Source: Ideonella alba
Lineage (GTDB): Bacteria; Pseudomonadota; Gammaproteobacteria; Burkholderiales; Burkholderiaceae_C
Direction: 5' to 3'
DNA: 64,000 bases
Assembly: GCF_018069875.1 (NCBI RefSeq)
Contig: NZ_JAGQDF010000008.1
Span: 124,001 to 188,000 of the forward strand
Position 1 is the stretch's first letter. Each line of letters opens with the position of its first letter. The notes beneath the pieces are model-generated. The model had not been told where the DNA came from, ran no database searches, and saw only the letters and a list, made by a program, of their open reading frames with translations. The position numbers and the translations under genes are program-made. Positions 56,856-64,000 of this stretch are shown here, one piece after another.

Positions 56856-57935
56856 TCAGGGGTAGAACAATTCGGCGCTGAAGCCGGTCACGGGCAGGTC
56901 GCGCACGCGCAGTTCGGTGCGCACCGACCAGTGCGCGTCGGCCGCGATGCCGGCGGCCGGTGCGTCCAGCGATGCGGCCGGCAGCACGCGCCGCGCCAGC
57001 AGGCGGCCCTGATTGTCGGTGAAGCTGAGCTCCAGATCCGGCGCGCGCACCGGGTGGGCGGCCTGGTTGCGCAGTTCGGCCTCGAAGCGCAGCACGTCGG
57101 GCGCGGCAGTGCGCTGCAGGGTGCTGCTGTCGATTGCCAGTTGGTCGATCGCGCGGATGGGTTCGAGCCGGCAGCGCGCCAGCTCGCACCAGGCCTGCAG
57201 CACGGGCACGCTGGCGGGCCAGTGGGCGGCCAGGCGGTCGCGTTCATGGTGGGCCACCTGCAGCAGCAGCACGCCGCCCAGCAGGGCAGCGGTGCCGCCC
57301 AGCACCGCCCGCATCGCGGGGGTGCGCCACTGGGCTTCACGCTCGGCCTGGCGCACAAAGCCGGGCTTGCGGCGCCGCCGCCGGCCCGAGGGCGGTGGGT
57401 CGACGCGCAGGTCCTTGGGTGGCCGGGTCACCGGCTGGCGCTGGGCGGTGGCGGCGGTGACCTCGCCAAAGGTGCTGATGCCGCTGTGACCGGGCGGCAG
57501 CGTGACGCCGCGCAGCACCGGATCGAAATCCGACGGGGGCAGCGAGGGCGCCGACAGGCTGTCACCGGCGGCCGTGCCGGTGGCACCGACCCCCACGCCG
57601 GGGCCGAACATCGACCACCCGGCGTCGGCCTCCCAGGCCTCGCCGGTGGGGATCACGCTGCGCATGGGCTCAGGGGCCGGCTCAGTGCGCGGTTGCGGCG
57701 CCGGTGCGGGGGCGATCGCAGGCGGGGCTGCCACTGCGGCGGGCGGCTGAGCCACAGGCGGCCGGGGGGGCGCCTGCGGTGGCGCGGATTCCGGCGGCTC
57801 GGCGATCAAGGCCTCCAGGCCGTTGAAGACCTGCTGGCACATGCCGCAACGAACCCACCCGCCGGACACCCGCAACTGGTCCTGCACCACGCGGAAGGCC
57901 GTGCCGCACGCGGGGCAACGGGTGGCGAGACTCAT
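56856..57935 (-). CDS. DUF3426 zinc-ribbon membrane protein
   Basis: A 359-residue protein. A zinc ribbon at residues 6-35 (CPACGTAFRVVQDQL, RCGMCQQVFNG), a Pro/Ala-rich linker to about 200, a membrane segment (MRAVLGGTAALLGGVLLLQV) near 210-230, and the DUF3426 domain at the C-terminus (LELSFTDNQGRLLARRVLPA). This is the MJ0042-finger plus DUF3426 architecture often found beside prmA. ATG 57935 puts the first Cys near the N-terminus as usual. Function unknown. Confidence 0.9.
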   Translation of the reverse strand: MSLATRCPACGTAFRVVQDQLRVSGGWVRCGMCQQVFNGLEALIAEPPESAPPQAPPRPPVAQPPAAVAAPPAIAPAPAPQPRTEPAPEPMRSVIPTGEAWEADAGWSMFGPGVGVGATGTAAGDSLSAPSLPPSDFDPVLRGVTLPPGHSGISTFGEVTAATAQRQPVTRPPKDLRVDPPPSGRRRRRKPGFVRQAEREAQWRTPAMRAVLGGTAALLGGVLLLQVAHHERDRLAAHWPASVPVLQAWCELARCRLEPIRAIDQLAIDSSTLQRTAAPDVLRFEAELRNQAAHPVRAPDLELSFTDNQGRLLARRVLPAASLDAPAAGIAADAHWSVRTELRVRDLPVTGFSAELFYP

Positions 57936-57972
57936 GTCGGACGATGATGCCACAGCCGCCGCAGCGGCGGAC

Positions 57973-58866
57973 TCAGGCGCGGCGGCCGGTCATCAGGATC
58001 CAGCCGTCGTCCTCGTCGCTGACCTCCAGTGCCAGCCAGGGCGCGTAGGCCGCGCGCAGCTCGTCAGCCTGCCGGGCCAGGATGCCGGCCAGCACCAGAT
58101 GGGCCCCCGGCGCCAGGTGGGCGCACAGCAGCGGCGCCAGCAGCTTCAGCGGCGTGGCCAGGATGTTGGCGAGCACCAGCGGGTAGCTGCCCTGGGCGGC
58201 CTCAGGCAGGCCGGCGTTCAGGCTCACCCCGTTGGCGGTGGCATTGGCGCGGGTGGACTCCACCGCGGCCGGGTCGATGTCGACCGCGTCGATCGCCTGG
58301 GCACCGTGCAGCGCAGCACCGATCGCCAGGATGCCCGAGCCGCAGCCATAGTCCAGCACGCGCGACCAGGGCGTGGCGTGCTGGGCGATCCAGCGCAGGC
58401 ACATCCGGGTGGTCGGGTGGGTGCCGGTGCCGAAGGCCAGGCCCGGGTCCAGCCGCATCACGCGGGTGGCGCCGGCGGGCACCTCGTGCCAGGTGGGCAC
58501 GATCCAGAACTGCTCGGTCACCGGCACCGGGGCGAACTGTGACTGCGTCAGCCGCACCCAGTCCTGATCTTCCATGGCGGTCAGGCCCTGCGGGTGCAGG
58601 CCGGTCGTCCAGTCCTGGGCCAGCAGCAGCGTCAGCGCCTGCTGGGCGGCGGGCTCATCGGCGAACAGGGCCTTGATCACCGAGCGGTCCCAGCCCGGCC
58701 GCGGCGCCGGCATGCCGGGCTCGCCGAACAGCGCGTGCTCGGCCTCGGTGTCAGCGTCGGCGTCCTCGACCGAGACCGACAGCGCGTCAAGCTCGTCCAT
58801 CAGCGCCTCGGACACCGGCTCGACCAGCGCCTGCGGTGCGGTCAGCACCAGCTCGTACAGGGCCAT
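57973..58866 (-). CDS. prmA: Ribosomal protein L11 methyltransferase PrmA
   Basis: A 297-residue methyltransferase that trimethylates L11 in the cytoplasm. N-terminal ferredoxin-like substrate domain (ALYELVLTAPQALVEPVSEA), then the SAM domain with LDYGCGSGILAIGAALHGA (motif I), VDIDPAAVESTRANATANGV and LVLANILATPLKLLAPLL. LDPGLAFGTGTHPTTRMCLR is the conserved PrmA loop. It is 10 bases downstream of accC in the same direction, the usual order in Burkholderiales. Confidence 0.96.
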   Translation of the reverse strand: MALYELVLTAPQALVEPVSEALMDELDALSVSVEDADADTEAEHALFGEPGMPAPRPGWDRSVIKALFADEPAAQQALTLLLAQDWTTGLHPQGLTAMEDQDWVRLTQSQFAPVPVTEQFWIVPTWHEVPAGATRVMRLDPGLAFGTGTHPTTRMCLRWIAQHATPWSRVLDYGCGSGILAIGAALHGAQAIDAVDIDPAAVESTRANATANGVSLNAGLPEAAQGSYPLVLANILATPLKLLAPLLCAHLAPGAHLVLAGILARQADELRAAYAPWLALEVSDEDDGWILMTGRRA

Positions 58867-58876
58867 CGGGGGATCC

Positions 58877-60226
58877 TCAGCGGCGGTGGTGTTCCAGCCA
58901 GCCTTCCAGGTAGTGGATGCTGGTGCCGCCGCTGCAGAAACCCTTGTCCACCATCAGCTCGCGGTGCAGCGGGATGTTGGTCTGGATGCCCTCGACCACG
59001 GTCTCGGCCAGCGCCGTGCGCATGCGCGCCAGCGCCTGCTCGCGGGTGTCGCCGTGGACGATGATCTTGCCGATCATCGAGTCGTAGTTGGGCGGCACGA
59101 AGTAGTTGGTGTAGGCGTGGCTGTCCACGCGCACGCCTGGGCCGCCCGGCGGGTGCCACATGGTGATGCGGCCCGGCGAGGGGGTGAACTTCCAGGGGTC
59201 CTCAGCGTTGACGCGGCACTCGATCGCATGGCCGCGCATCGCGATCTGGCGCTGCGAGAAGGGCAGCTTCTCGCCGGCGGCGATACGGATCTGCATCTGC
59301 ACGATGTCGATGCCGGTGACCAGTTCGGTCACCGGATGCTCCACCTGCACCCGGGTGTTCATCTCGATGAAGTAGAACTCACCGTTCTCATAGAGGAACT
59401 CGAAGGTGCCGGCACCGCGGTAGCCGATCTTCTTGCAGGCGGCGGCGCAGCGGTCGCCGATCTTCTCGATCACGCGGCGCGGAATGCCCGGCGCCGGCGC
59501 TTCCTCGATGATCTTCTGGTGGCGCCGCTGCATCGAGCAGTCGCGCTCGCCCAGCCAGACGGCATTGCGGTGCTCGTCGGCCAGGATCTGGATCTCCACA
59601 TGGCGCGGGTTCTCGAGGAACTTCTCCATGTAGACGGCCGGGTTGCCGAAGGCCGCACCGGCCTCGGCCTTGGTCATCTGCACCGCGTTGATCAGGGCCG
59701 CCTCGGTGTGGACCACGCGCATGCCGCGGCCACCGCCGCCGCCAGCGGCCTTGATGATCACCGGGTAGCCGATGGCCCGGGCCTGGCGGATGATCTCCTT
59801 CGGGTCGTCCGGCAGCGCGCCTTCGGAGCCCGGCACGCAGGGCACGCCCGACTTGATCATGGCCTGCTTGGCCGAGACCTTGTCGCCCATGATGCGGATC
59901 GACTCGGGCGTCGGGCCGATGAAGGTGAAGCCGCTCTGCTCCACCCGCTCGGCGAAGTCGGCGTTCTCGCTGAGAAAGCCGTAGCCGGGGTGGATGGCCT
60001 CGGCATCGGTCACCTCCGCGGTGGAGATGATGGCCGGCATGCTGAGGTAGCTGTGGCTGGACTGGGCCGGGCCGATGCACACCGCCTCGTCGGCCAGCTT
60101 CACGTACTTGGCGTCGCGGTCGGCCTCGGAATAGACCACCACGGCCTTGATGCCCATCTCGCGACAGGCTCGCTGGATCCGCAGGGCGATTTCGCCTCGG
60201 TTGGCAATGAGAATTTTCTTGAACAT
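58877..60226 (-). CDS. accC: Biotin carboxylase subunit of acetyl-CoA carboxylase
   Basis: AccC carboxylates the biotin of AccB using ATP and bicarbonate, the first step of fatty acid synthesis. The 449-residue protein starts [20 protein letters not shown] and has the ATP-grasp motifs [34 protein letters not shown] and [16 protein letters not shown], with the catalytic Arg in MNTRVQVEH. Length matches E. coli AccC. It follows accB after 124 bases; that gap carries a second copy of the first ten codons. Confidence 0.97.
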   Translation of the reverse strand: MFKKILIANRGEIALRIQRACREMGIKAVVVYSEADRDAKYVKLADEAVCIGPAQSSHSYLSMPAIISTAEVTDAEAIHPGYGFLSENADFAERVEQSGFTFIGPTPESIRIMGDKVSAKQAMIKSGVPCVPGSEGALPDDPKEIIRQARAIGYPVIIKAAGGGGGRGMRVVHTEAALINAVQMTKAEAGAAFGNPAVYMEKFLENPRHVEIQILADEHRNAVWLGERDCSMQRRHQKIIEEAPAPGIPRRVIEKIGDRCAAACKKIGYRGAGTFEFLYENGEFYFIEMNTRVQVEHPVTELVTGIDIVQMQIRIAAGEKLPFSQRQIAMRGHAIECRVNAEDPWKFTPSPGRITMWHPPGGPGVRVDSHAYTNYFVPPNYDSMIGKIIVHGDTREQALARMRTALAETVVEGIQTNIPLHRELMVDKGFCSGGTSIHYLEGWLEHHRR

Positions 60227-60238
60227 GGGTGCCTCGGC

Positions 60239-60337
60239 TCAATCGCCCTGGCGGGCTGCGCCCGCGGGGCAAAGTGGCTGCGCCGCCAGGCCTGCGGCCT
60301 GGTCCTCCCGGTTCGCGATCAGGATTTTCTTGAACAT
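60239..60337 (-). pseudogene. Diverged duplicate of the accC start
   Basis: ATG 60337 opens [10 protein letters not shown], identical over ten residues to the accC N-terminus 111 bases further on, then runs into an unrelated GC-rich hairpin-rich sequence and stops at TGA 60241-60239 after 32 codons. The ten codons differ from accC at synonymous positions only (for example ATC versus ATT, CTG versus CTC). A remnant of a second biotin carboxylase gene, or a repeat-mediated duplication, would explain it. It may also be translated as a short leader frame. Confidence 0.6.
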
Positions 60338-60350
60338 CGCAAGCCGCCGA

Positions 60351-60818
60351 TCACTCGATGACGTACAGCGGCTGGCCGAACTCGACCGGCTGGCCGTTCT
60401 CGACCAGCACCTTGGTGACCGTGCCGGACTTGTCGGCCTCGATCTCGTTCATGATCTTCATGGCCTCGATGATGCACAGGGCCTCGCCCTCCTTGACCAC
60501 GCTGCCGACGTCGACGAAGGGCTTGCCGCCCGGGGTGGACGAGGCGTAGAAGGTACCGACCATCGGCGACTTGACGACATGACCCGTCGGCTCGGCGGCG
60601 GGCGCGGCGGCTGCTTCGGCGGCCGGGGCGGCGGCCGCGGCGGGCGCCGGGGCGGCCATCATCGTGGGGGCGGCCTGCATGGCCATCATCGGCGCGGTCA
60701 TGGCCACGCCAGCCGATTTGACGATGCGCACCTTGCCCTCGTTCTCAGTGATCTCGAGCTCGGAAATGTTCGACTCCGACACCAGGTCGATCAGGGTCTT
60801 CAGCTTGCGCAGGTCCAT
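60351..60818 (-). CDS. accB: Biotin carboxyl carrier protein of acetyl-CoA carboxylase
   Basis: A 155-residue carrier. The N-terminal part [20 protein letters not shown] is followed by an Ala/Pro-rich flexible linker (about 40-75) and the biotinyl domain; the biotinylated residue is Lys121 in [14 protein letters not shown]. The thumb region [18 protein letters not shown] is present. It heads the accB-accC operon behind a GAGGAGAAG ribosome-binding site and a structured leader. Confidence 0.97.
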   Translation of the reverse strand: MDLRKLKTLIDLVSESNISELEITENEGKVRIVKSAGVAMTAPMMAMQAAPTMMAAPAPAAAAAPAAEAAAAPAAEPTGHVVKSPMVGTFYASSTPGGKPFVDVGSVVKEGEALCIIEAMKIMNEIEADKSGTVTKVLVENGQPVEFGQPLYVIE

Positions 60819-60840
60819 GGCTTCTCCTCGTCTGGACAGT

Positions 60841-60953
60841 GGAAGCGCCTGGATCAGGCGCTTCCGCGCCAGTCGAACGACTGGCAGGGAACTCTCCTGC
60901 GGATGTGCGGCGTTTTGCCGGCATCGTGTCGTATCTAGCGACTATCCGCAGGA
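60841..60953 (-). promoter_or_regulatory. Structured leader of accB with three inverted repeats
   Basis: Three perfect inverted repeats lie 22-135 bases upstream of accB. They are GGAAGCGCCTG/CAGGCGCTTCC (60841-60851, 60855-60865), GCCAGTCG/CGACTGGC (60868-60875, 60878-60885) and TCCTGCGGAT/ATCCGCAGGA (60895-60904, 60944-60953). The first two can form tight hairpins in the mRNA. E. coli accBC has a long leader and is autoregulated; a similar control here is possible. Confidence 0.5.
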
Positions 60954-61096
60954 ACCAACGACCGGGTGCCGTTCCTTCTGGCTGGGGAGCGGCTACCCCG
61001 CCACACCTCAAGGCGAGGCTGGCTTCATCAGGTCAGGGGCGCACTTTACGACGAAATGCGTCAAGATCGAAACCTTTTCGCGACAACTTCGCGTAG

Positions 61097-61112
61097 GTCA
61101 AGTCGCCTTGAC
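61097..61112. promoter_or_regulatory. Inverted repeat GTCAAG-TCGC-CTTGAC upstream of accB
   Basis: Perfect 6-base arms with a 4-base spacer, 280 bases upstream of accB and 45 bases downstream of the TlpA-type gene. On the minus strand one arm gives TTGACC, a possible -35, but no convincing -10 follows. The gap 60819-61156 holds no gene. Operator role uncertain. Confidence 0.3.
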
Positions 61113-61156
61113 ATCTTTCGGCCGGGCTGGCAAGCGTCCGGGCCGGGACGCCCCGC

Positions 61157-61669
61157 TCAGGCCACCCAGCCGCGCAGTTCCTCCAGCGAGGTGGCGCCCA
61201 GGCGGCGCTGGCGGATGCGGCCGTCGGCGCCGGCCAGCAGGGTGAAGGGCAGGGCGCCGCCGCCATTGCCCAGGCGGCTGAGCCAGGGCATCGCGGCAAA
61301 GCCCGGCACCACCATCGGGAACTCGACCGGCGTGCGGACCAGGAAGTCACGCACCGCGGCGTCGCGGTCCACCGCCACGCCCAGCACGCGTCCACCCGCA
61401 TTCGACCACTCCTTGGCGAATCGGTCCAGTTCGGGCAGTTCCCGGACGCAGGGCGGGCACCAGGTGGCCCAGAAGTTCAGCAGCAGCGGCTGGCCGGCGA
61501 ACGCCGCCAGCGATCGGGGCTGGCCGTCCGGCCCTGGCCACTGGCCTTGCAGGAACTCGGCCAGCGCCAGATCGGCCGGGTCCTGCCGCTGGCGCCACCA
61601 CCAGCCGGCGCCGGCCGCGGCGGCCAGGCCCAGGCCACCCCCGGCCAGCCAGGCGTGGCGGCGGTTCAT
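61157..61669 (-). CDS. TlpA-family membrane-anchored thioredoxin
   Basis: A 170-residue thiol-disulfide oxidoreductase. An N-terminal anchor (RHAWLAGGGLGLAAAAGAGW) keeps it in the membrane with the thioredoxin domain outside. The active site is FWATWCPPCVRELPELDRF near residues 67-85. PMVVPGFAAMPWLSRLGNGG and ALPFTLLAGADGRI hold the conserved cis-Pro region. Family members reduce apocytochrome c or other periplasmic disulfides. Its start overlaps the preceding gene stop by 4 bases (ATGA). Confidence 0.92.
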   Translation of the reverse strand: MNRRHAWLAGGGLGLAAAAGAGWWWRQRQDPADLALAEFLQGQWPGPDGQPRSLAAFAGQPLLLNFWATWCPPCVRELPELDRFAKEWSNAGGRVLGVAVDRDAAVRDFLVRTPVEFPMVVPGFAAMPWLSRLGNGGGALPFTLLAGADGRIRQRRLGATSLEELRGWVA

Positions 61670-62268
61670 GCCGGATCCTCCAGGCGGGCGCGCAGCGCCC
61701 GCGCATCGCCGCGCCAGGACTGGCCGCGGCTGTCGGGTTTGAGCGCACCACGCAGCGCGTCGTGGTCGTGCACCACCAGGTGCAGCGTGATCCAGTCGTC
61801 CGGTTTCGGGCCGGGCGGGGCCAGGCCGGGACAGCGGTCGGCCAGTGACAGCACCTGGGCATCCTCGTCGCCGGCGCTGTCGTAGTCGATGCCGCGGTTG
61901 AGCAGGCTGATCTCGGGTGCCTTGGGGTCGTCGGCGTAGAGGTCAATGACGATCGGCGACAGCCGCGTGGCGGTGCCGCGCCAGACCGCGCCGCCCAGGT
62001 GCGGGCGGAACTCGGCCAGGCGCTCCAGCCAGGTCAGCGCGTGGCGGCGCAGCGCGCGCAGCTCCTGCGGCTGGGTGTCGGCGTGGAACAGTGCCAGGTG
62101 TTCGCGCACCGCGTCCTCGACCAGCTCGTTGCTGGGCAGCTCGGCCCGGCCCACGCCATGGCGCGCCAGGTCGGCGGCGGCACGGCGCTTGGCGCCGGGG
62201 TAGTCCATGCCCTCGTCCACCACCAGCCGGGCGGCGGCCTGGGCGATCTCGTCGGTCAATGCGCTCAC
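61666..62268 (-). CDS. Conserved hypothetical protein
   Basis: A 200-residue soluble protein that I do not assign. A helical N-terminus (ALTDEIAQAAARLVVDEGMD, YPGAKRRAAADLARHGVGRA) leads to an alpha/beta part containing FRPHLGGAVWRGTATRLSPI and VIDLYADDPKAPEISLLNRG, which resembles nucleotidyltransferase-like folds only loosely. The start GTG 62268 was chosen because it lies 19 bases after the mtgA stop; earlier starts overlap mtgA. It is coupled to the TlpA-type gene by ATGA. Confidence 0.7.
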   Translation of the reverse strand: MSALTDEIAQAAARLVVDEGMDYPGAKRRAAADLARHGVGRAELPSNELVEDAVREHLALFHADTQPQELRALRRHALTWLERLAEFRPHLGGAVWRGTATRLSPIVIDLYADDPKAPEISLLNRGIDYDSAGDEDAQVLSLADRCPGLAPPGPKPDDWITLHLVVHDHDALRGALKPDSRGQSWRGDARALRARLEDPA

Positions 62269-62287
62269 GGTGTGGCAGTGTGCCTGA

Positions 62288-63049
62288 TCAGGGCAGTTCC
62301 ACAGCGCCCATGCGGGCTTGGATGGTGGCCGAGCGCCCGGCCACATAGGCCGAGCCGGGGTTCTTCTCAAAGCGCTTGGGCGCCGGCAGCATCACCGCCA
62401 GCCGGGCCGCCTGGGCCGGGCCCAGCTGCGCCGCATCGACACGGAAATAGTGCCGTGCGGCTGCCTGGGCGCCGAACACCCCTTCGCCCCACTCCACGCT
62501 GTTCAGATAGATCGCCAGGATGCGCTGCTTGCCCAGCAGGGCTTCCAGCATGAAGGTGATCAGGAATTCCTGCGCCTTGCGCGGCGCGGTGCGCTCGCCC
62601 GACAGGAAGAGGTTCTTGGCCAGCTGCTGGCTGATGGTGGAGCCGCCCACCACCTTGGCCTCGACCTTGCGCGCTGGCGTGGCCACCTTGCCGTTGGCGG
62701 CGCGTTTCTCGGCCTGTTCGTTGAGCTTCTCGGCGCGCGCCTCGGACTTCTGGTTGCGCTCCCAGGCCTTCTCGATCGCGTCCCATTCCACGCCGCCGTG
62801 CTCGGCAAAGCCGGCGTCCTCGCTGGCGATCACCGCCCGGCCCAGGTGGGGCGAGACCCGGTCCGACCACTCCTGGCTCCAGGCCAGCTCGTGCTTCTCG
62901 ACCAGCAGCCGCCAGGCTTCCGAGCGCTGGAAGGCGGTGGACTGCGGGTCGACCACCACCATCAGCGCGATGCGCGCCAGGAAGAACAGCTGCAGCGACA
63001 GGGCCGACAGCAGCAGCAGCGCCAGCAGGCGCAGCACCAGACGCTTCAT
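62288..63049 (-). CDS. mtgA: Monofunctional biosynthetic peptidoglycan transglycosylase MtgA
   Basis: A 253-residue glycosyltransferase family 51 enzyme that polymerises lipid II. An N-terminal anchor ([20 protein letters not shown]) is followed by the catalytic motif [20 protein letters not shown] with the catalytic Glu, and [20 protein letters not shown]. Between them lies a lysine-rich charged insert of about 35 residues ([20 protein letters not shown]) that shorter homologues lack. ATG 63049 overlaps the aroE stop by 4 bases. Confidence 0.95.
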   Translation of the reverse strand: MKRLVLRLLALLLLSALSLQLFFLARIALMVVVDPQSTAFQRSEAWRLLVEKHELAWSQEWSDRVSPHLGRAVIASEDAGFAEHGGVEWDAIEKAWERNQKSEARAEKLNEQAEKRAANGKVATPARKVEAKVVGGSTISQQLAKNLFLSGERTAPRKAQEFLITFMLEALLGKQRILAIYLNSVEWGEGVFGAQAAARHYFRVDAAQLGPAQAARLAVMLPAPKRFEKNPGSAYVAGRSATIQARMGAVELP

Positions 63050-63891
63050 GCCGCGCCCGCCAGGCTGGCGCGCAGCGCGGCCAGCACCGGCGCGGTCTCG
63101 GGACGGCAACCGCGCCACAGCGCAAAGGCCTCGGCCGCCTGCTCGACCAGCATGCCCAGGCCGTCGCGGTTCTCGGCACCGTGGGCCCTGGCCCAGTCCA
63201 GGAAGGGACGGGCGGCGGCGCCATACATCAGGTCCACCGCCAGTGCGCCCGGCCGCAGCGTGGCGGCCGGCACCGGTGCGGCCGCACCGCCCAGGCTGGA
63301 GGCGCTGGCGTTGATCACCAGGTCGAAAGCGTCGCCCGGGGCCTCCAGACCGCTGGCCGACAGCGCCACCCCCTGGGCCCGCGCCAGCGCCGCATGGCGC
63401 TTCACCAGTTCCTCGGCCCGCTGCAGCGTGCGGTTGGCCAGCACCACCTGGGCGGGCCGGGCCTCCAGCAGCGGGCCCAGCACGCCGGCGCCGGCGCCGC
63501 CGGCACCCACCAGCAGCACGCGCTGCCCGGCCAGCGGCCGGCCGGCGCCCTGCGCGATGTCGCGCATCAGGCCGATGCCGTCGGTGTTGTCGGCCAGCCA
63601 GCCGTCGGCATCGAAGCGCAGCGTGTTGGCCGCGCCGGCCAGCGTGGCCCGCGGCGTGGCGCGGGCGGCCAGGGCCAGCGCCTCGAACTTGAACGGCACG
63701 GTGACATTGCAGCCGCGCGCGCCCTCGGCGGCGAAGCGGCGCACGGTGTCGGCAAAGCCGTCCAGCGGCGCCAGCAGGCGCTCGTAGGTCAGCACCTGGC
63801 CGGTCTGCGCCGCAAAGGCGGCGTGGATGGCGGGTGAGCGGCTGTGCTCGACGGGGTGGCCGACCACGGCATAACGGTCAGGGGAACTCAT
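63046..63891 (-). CDS. aroE: Shikimate dehydrogenase AroE
   Basis: A 281-residue NADP-dependent enzyme reducing 3-dehydroshikimate in aromatic amino acid synthesis. N-terminal substrate site [20 protein letters not shown] with the conserved Ser pair, then [19 protein letters not shown] with the catalytic Lys, and [11 protein letters not shown]. The Rossmann motif is [23 protein letters not shown] in [14 protein letters not shown] contacts NADP. It overlaps mtgA by 4 bases, a common pairing in Burkholderiales. Confidence 0.96.
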   Translation of the reverse strand: MSSPDRYAVVGHPVEHSRSPAIHAAFAAQTGQVLTYERLLAPLDGFADTVRRFAAEGARGCNVTVPFKFEALALAARATPRATLAGAANTLRFDADGWLADNTDGIGLMRDIAQGAGRPLAGQRVLLVGAGGAGAGVLGPLLEARPAQVVLANRTLQRAEELVKRHAALARAQGVALSASGLEAPGDAFDLVINASASSLGGAAAPVPAATLRPGALAVDLMYGAAARPFLDWARAHGAENRDGLGMLVEQAAEAFALWRGCRPETAPVLAALRASLAGAA

Positions 63892-63902
63892 GCAAGAGCA
63901 GG

Positions 63903-64000
63903 TCAGGGAGCGTTGTTGCTGAGGCTGGTCTCCAGCCCATCGCTGCGCGTGAAGCGAAAGCGCGAGGTGACCACGATCTGGTCCGCCTGGCGGCGCATCG
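63903..64000 (-). CDS. C-terminal fragment of an unidentified protein (cut by window edge)
   Basis: A frame enters from the right edge on the minus strand and ends at TGA 63905-63903, 11 bases before aroE. The visible 32 residues include [20 protein letters not shown] followed by NNAP. Spacing suggests co-transcription with aroE. The fragment is too short to identify; from synteny in related genomes a TonB-like or ribonuclease gene would be possible, but nothing here proves that. Confidence 0.5.
   Translation of the reverse strand, partial: MRRQADQIVVTSRFRFTRSDGLETSLSNNAP

Overview
The window is a very GC-rich bacterial chromosome segment with tightly packed genes and codon third positions almost all G or C. 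The gene families and synteny (quinone-linked FDH3-type formate dehydrogenase with DUF3305/DUF3306 partners, ypjD-like gene beside ffh, pilS-pilR-ampD, nrdAB next to a lysine/alanine histone-like gene, prmA-accC-accB, mtgA-aroE) point to a betaproteobacterium of the order Burkholderiales, probably near Rubrivivax, Leptothrix or Ideonella. This placement rests on recognised families, not on a search. I saw no rRNA, tRNA, insertion sequence, prophage or CRISPR array.

Layout. (1) 1-15459 is a formate dehydrogenase island. A leftward operon encodes DUF3305, DUF3306, a 720-residue multi-cluster ferredoxin, a TorD-like chaperone and MobA. A leftward two-component pair follows (a GAFTGA-less NtrC-type regulator and a Cache-type kinase). 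A rightward operon encodes a Tat-target peptide, the Mo/W catalytic subunit, the FeS subunit, a lipoprotein, cytochrome b, a small secreted protein and FdhD. A 13-bp palindrome, CGACAA-N2-TGTCG, lies upstream of both operons. (2) 15460-30492 is metabolic and regulatory: acetoacetate-CoA ligase, a GntR-controlled polar amino acid ABC transporter, a sensor kinase with a periplasmic ABC-type binding domain, an NhaR-like regulator, a small stress-type group (TerB-like, HPF/RaiA, Bax-inhibitor-like), and a divergent tartrate/D-malate dehydrogenase-LysR pair. (3) 30497-39689 is a peptide-type ABC transporter with three tandem paralogous binding proteins divergent from two permeases and a fused double ATPase. 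(4) 39677-43237 carries a hybrid kinase and an NCS2 permease, followed by a gene-free stretch with nested inverted repeats.

(5) 43588-49976 carries ffh and, divergently, a chain of genes joined by 4-nt RTGA overlaps (ypjD-like, PP0621-like, a 13-codon linker frame, pilS, pilR, ampD). (6) 49977-55573 is nrdA-nrdB with a candidate promoter and two NrdR-box-like sites 31 bp apart, followed by a histone H1-like gene ending in a strong terminator. (7) 55606-64000 holds mostly leftward housekeeping genes: DUF167, a PfkB kinase, DUF3426, prmA, accC, accB, a TlpA-type thioredoxin, a hypothetical gene, mtgA, aroE and a partial gene at the right edge. The accB leader is rich in hairpins, and the accB-accC gap carries a second, diverged copy of the accC start.

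The most unusual material is regulatory: the shared formate dehydrogenase palindrome beside a response regulator that lacks the sigma-54 contact loop, the overlap chain with its 13-codon linker, the nrd leader, and the accBC leader and duplicated start. No clearly new defence or mobile system was found.
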